From Saccoglossus kowalevskii (lineage: Eukaryota > Hemichordata > Enteropneusta > Harrimaniidae): a stretch of DNA of 48,391 nucleotides. The stretch's first letter is position 1; each line of letters begins with the position of its first letter. Location: assembly GCF_000003605.2 (NCBI RefSeq), contig NW_003109983.1:304244-352634 (forward strand), written 5' to 3'. This document shows positions 46,699 through 48,391 of the stretch, in pieces. A program made the position numbers and the translations under genes. Under the pieces are notes generated by a model that worked only from the letters and a program-made list of their open reading frames with translations, ran no database searches and had not been told where the DNA came from.

Positions 46699-47971
46699 CT
46701 TGTGAAAACAAATACGCTTTAAACTGTTAAAGCTCTTTACAAAGCGCCGTTATCAGAAATTCGGAGGCGTGGCTATTCAAACTCTGGGTGCTAAATGACT
46801 GTTTATTAAAGTGTATTAATAAATACGGAAAGCTTCTTTTTAAATAGATAACAAGTGGTAGTTTATTTAAGGTAAATATTACTGTATTGTATTGAATGCT
46901 ATTTTAATTCATAAGGTCTTCGTCTTCAAAATATCGCAAATGCAAAAAAGTGTTTACCATCCATGACTGCCATATTGTTTTGTATCAAATGGTTAAAGCG
47001 TGGTGGTCGTCGCGCAGCGCGTGTTCGAATTTCGATTCATTTAAATAAACAATGCATTTTACACGCGTTGTATACGTCGATATGAGTCCCATATCGAACA
47101 GGACGCGGCACGACGACTATCGTCATTTAAATATAAAACAACGATTACCACCTGCCATTTACTTTCCCATGCCAACTTTTGCAAATTAGGTATTTAAATA
47201 TAAACTGCTTGCTTTAAATATTGTTCTATATATATGCGGTGTTTTATTTATTCGTCTATTTATTTATATCTTTACTAGTCGGTAACACTCGACCTATTTA
47301 CCAATGCTGGTTACAGTGAGTGTGAAGTTATAAATAATACTGTGCTTGTTAATTGATGAGCACTGTGGGATGATTACAGTATTGCAAAAGTTTGCATTTT
47401 AATATTTCAGCCAAGAACAGGTCCGGGCATGATTCGTCTGAGCTTAGGTGTACATACTTACAGCCTCTTTTCGCCATTGTCACGTAGATTTTTTTTTCAA
47501 AATGAACGCGATCTAGACGTCGCATTTGAATTAATTTTCTCCTTGGCCTTCCGTTTCTCGTTGTACTGCTTGCACGTGTACTATTTATTACTAAATTCGT
47601 TTTCGCCGTACCTAAACAAATTTAATTTATCGGCGGTGCGCGGTAACACCTAAGACGTCTGTAAATTATGTTTAATAACGAGTAAGAACTTCTTTTTTGA
47701 TATGTTCAGTATTTAAATTGATCCTTTTTGACATTTTAAGGAATGAAAGGTGTCATATTTTTGCTGTGTTGATATAATATGTGGCAATGATAGGTCAAGC
47801 TGTGAGTCCATTGCTCTTTTTTGTGCTTGTCTTTAGTCTTTGTTATTGTATTTTGGTCATTTCTGATACATTTGATGTCATAATTTTTATCGACAGAAGA
47901 GCTATGGTTCCTCCCGTAGACTTGCATAACACAAACGTGCTAGCCAAAGGTTACAAGGGCGCCAATAACCG
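46699..47971. other. Right-hand intergenic region, no supported gene
   Basis: AT-rich. Open frames 47429-47653 and 47781-47975 (+) are hydrophobic and unrecognised; the second overlaps a dispersed repeat. ATGGCGAAAAGAGGCT before GTAAGT on the minus strand (47480-47460) could be a tiny first exon, but nothing supports it. Confidence 0.4.
47741..47795 (+). repeat. Dispersed repeat, second copy
   Basis: GAATGAAAGGTGT, TTGCTGTGTTGATATAAT and a diverged tail match 26192-26244 in the same orientation. Confidence 0.7.
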
Positions 47972-48136
47972 TTAAATCGGGGGAGTCGTCACCTGCGCAT
48001 GGTCAGATGGCCATAGCGTGTCATCGTATACAAACAAGCGTCTACCCATGAACCTTTGCGTTTTTAGAGTGTGTTGTTATCGTCGCTTGGGACTCAATTC
48101 CCGCGTGTGCGCAGTTGACGACCCTCCCGCTGTAAA
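47972..48136 (-). mobile_element. TTAA-associated MITE, copy 3 (inverted)
   Basis: TTAA at 47972-47975, then ATCGGGGGAGTCGTCACCTG. The interior is the reverse complement of copy 1 (GCTTGGGACTCAATTCCCGC). It ends GTTGACGACCCTCCCGC followed by TGTAAATTCGA. Both terminal repeats are preserved. Confidence 0.85.
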
Positions 48137-48391
48137 TTCGAACGCTAATTGTTAGAAAAACGAACCAAGATGTACTTTTATATAAAATTGCGCGCATTTC
48201 TTATATCATTACTGCTTATATTATCACTTTACACTCACTGTAGCCACCTATTGTGACTACGCAGACGTAATGTTCTATTCTTCGATTTTTCTTTTATTCA
48301 TTAATTATAGCTCCAATGCCATAATATTATGATTCAACATAATATGCATGGTACGTGTCAAATAATATAAAATTGATACACTAATTAAAAA
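48137..48391. other. Window end, nothing recognised
   Basis: About 250 bp of AT-rich sequence after the third MITE copy. It contains no exon or repeat I can support. Confidence 0.4.

Noticed and set aside
47781-47975. Plus-strand hydrophobic ORF resembling a signal peptide or membrane protein
   Set aside because: Its start overlaps a dispersed repeat and its end abuts a MITE; no splice partner or family match.

Overview
This is an animal (metazoan) genomic window, AT-rich, with short exons separated by kilobase introns, GT-AG splice sites, two assembly gaps and several repeat families. The content suggests a marine invertebrate. A hemichordate or other invertebrate deuterostome is my guess, from the receptor gene structure and the transposon types; the sequence does not prove it.

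The main genes are three paralogous Cys-loop (pentameric ligand-gated) receptor subunits of the anion-channel branch (glycine/GABA/GluCl-like). Gene A (+, 91-6843) has lost its 5' half to the window edge and runs from the Cys-loop exon to the stop. Gene B (-, 20210-8102) can be followed through nine exons, including a probable signal-peptide exon, to a 442-residue product. Gene C (-, 45837-36322) also has nine exons, the first tentative, giving about 446 residues. The exon pattern (92, 65/68, 221, 83, 135/138/141, 230, then the M3 and M4 exons) and all intron phases agree between copies, so they arose by duplication of one gene. A and B are convergent; B and C are tandem on the minus strand. 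All three keep the 13-residue Cys-loop with FPMD and four membrane segments. They share unusual changes: Ala for Pro at M2 -2', Leu for the loop-B Glu, no second (loop C) cysteine pair, and, where visible, His for the loop-D Arg. This could be a receptor clade with a non-classical ligand.

Between B and C lies a decayed autonomous DNA transposon of about 5.6 kb (26477-32086). It has roughly 390-bp terminal inverted repeats built of internal repeats. Its broken gene has paired N-terminal zinc modules, a conserved middle region, an XPG/FEN1-like nuclease region and a C-terminal cysteine-rich CXC module, resembling the Academ (AcademX) superfamily. I count six frameshifts and seven in-frame stops.

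Other repeats: a 39-bp minisatellite (17 units) and a related 38-bp array in a gene A intron; a small TTAA-associated MITE in three copies; an array of about 150-bp monomers ending in a hairpin (33.9-34.96 kb), with a decayed relative in a gene B intron; a TTTA microsatellite; and a 143-bp duplication carrying two poly(A) signals downstream of gene A. A damaged THAP-domain fragment sits in a gene B intron, and an unidentified C-terminal exon lies at 46.5 kb (-). About 20.2-26.2 kb and 32.1-33.9 kb hold no gene I can support.
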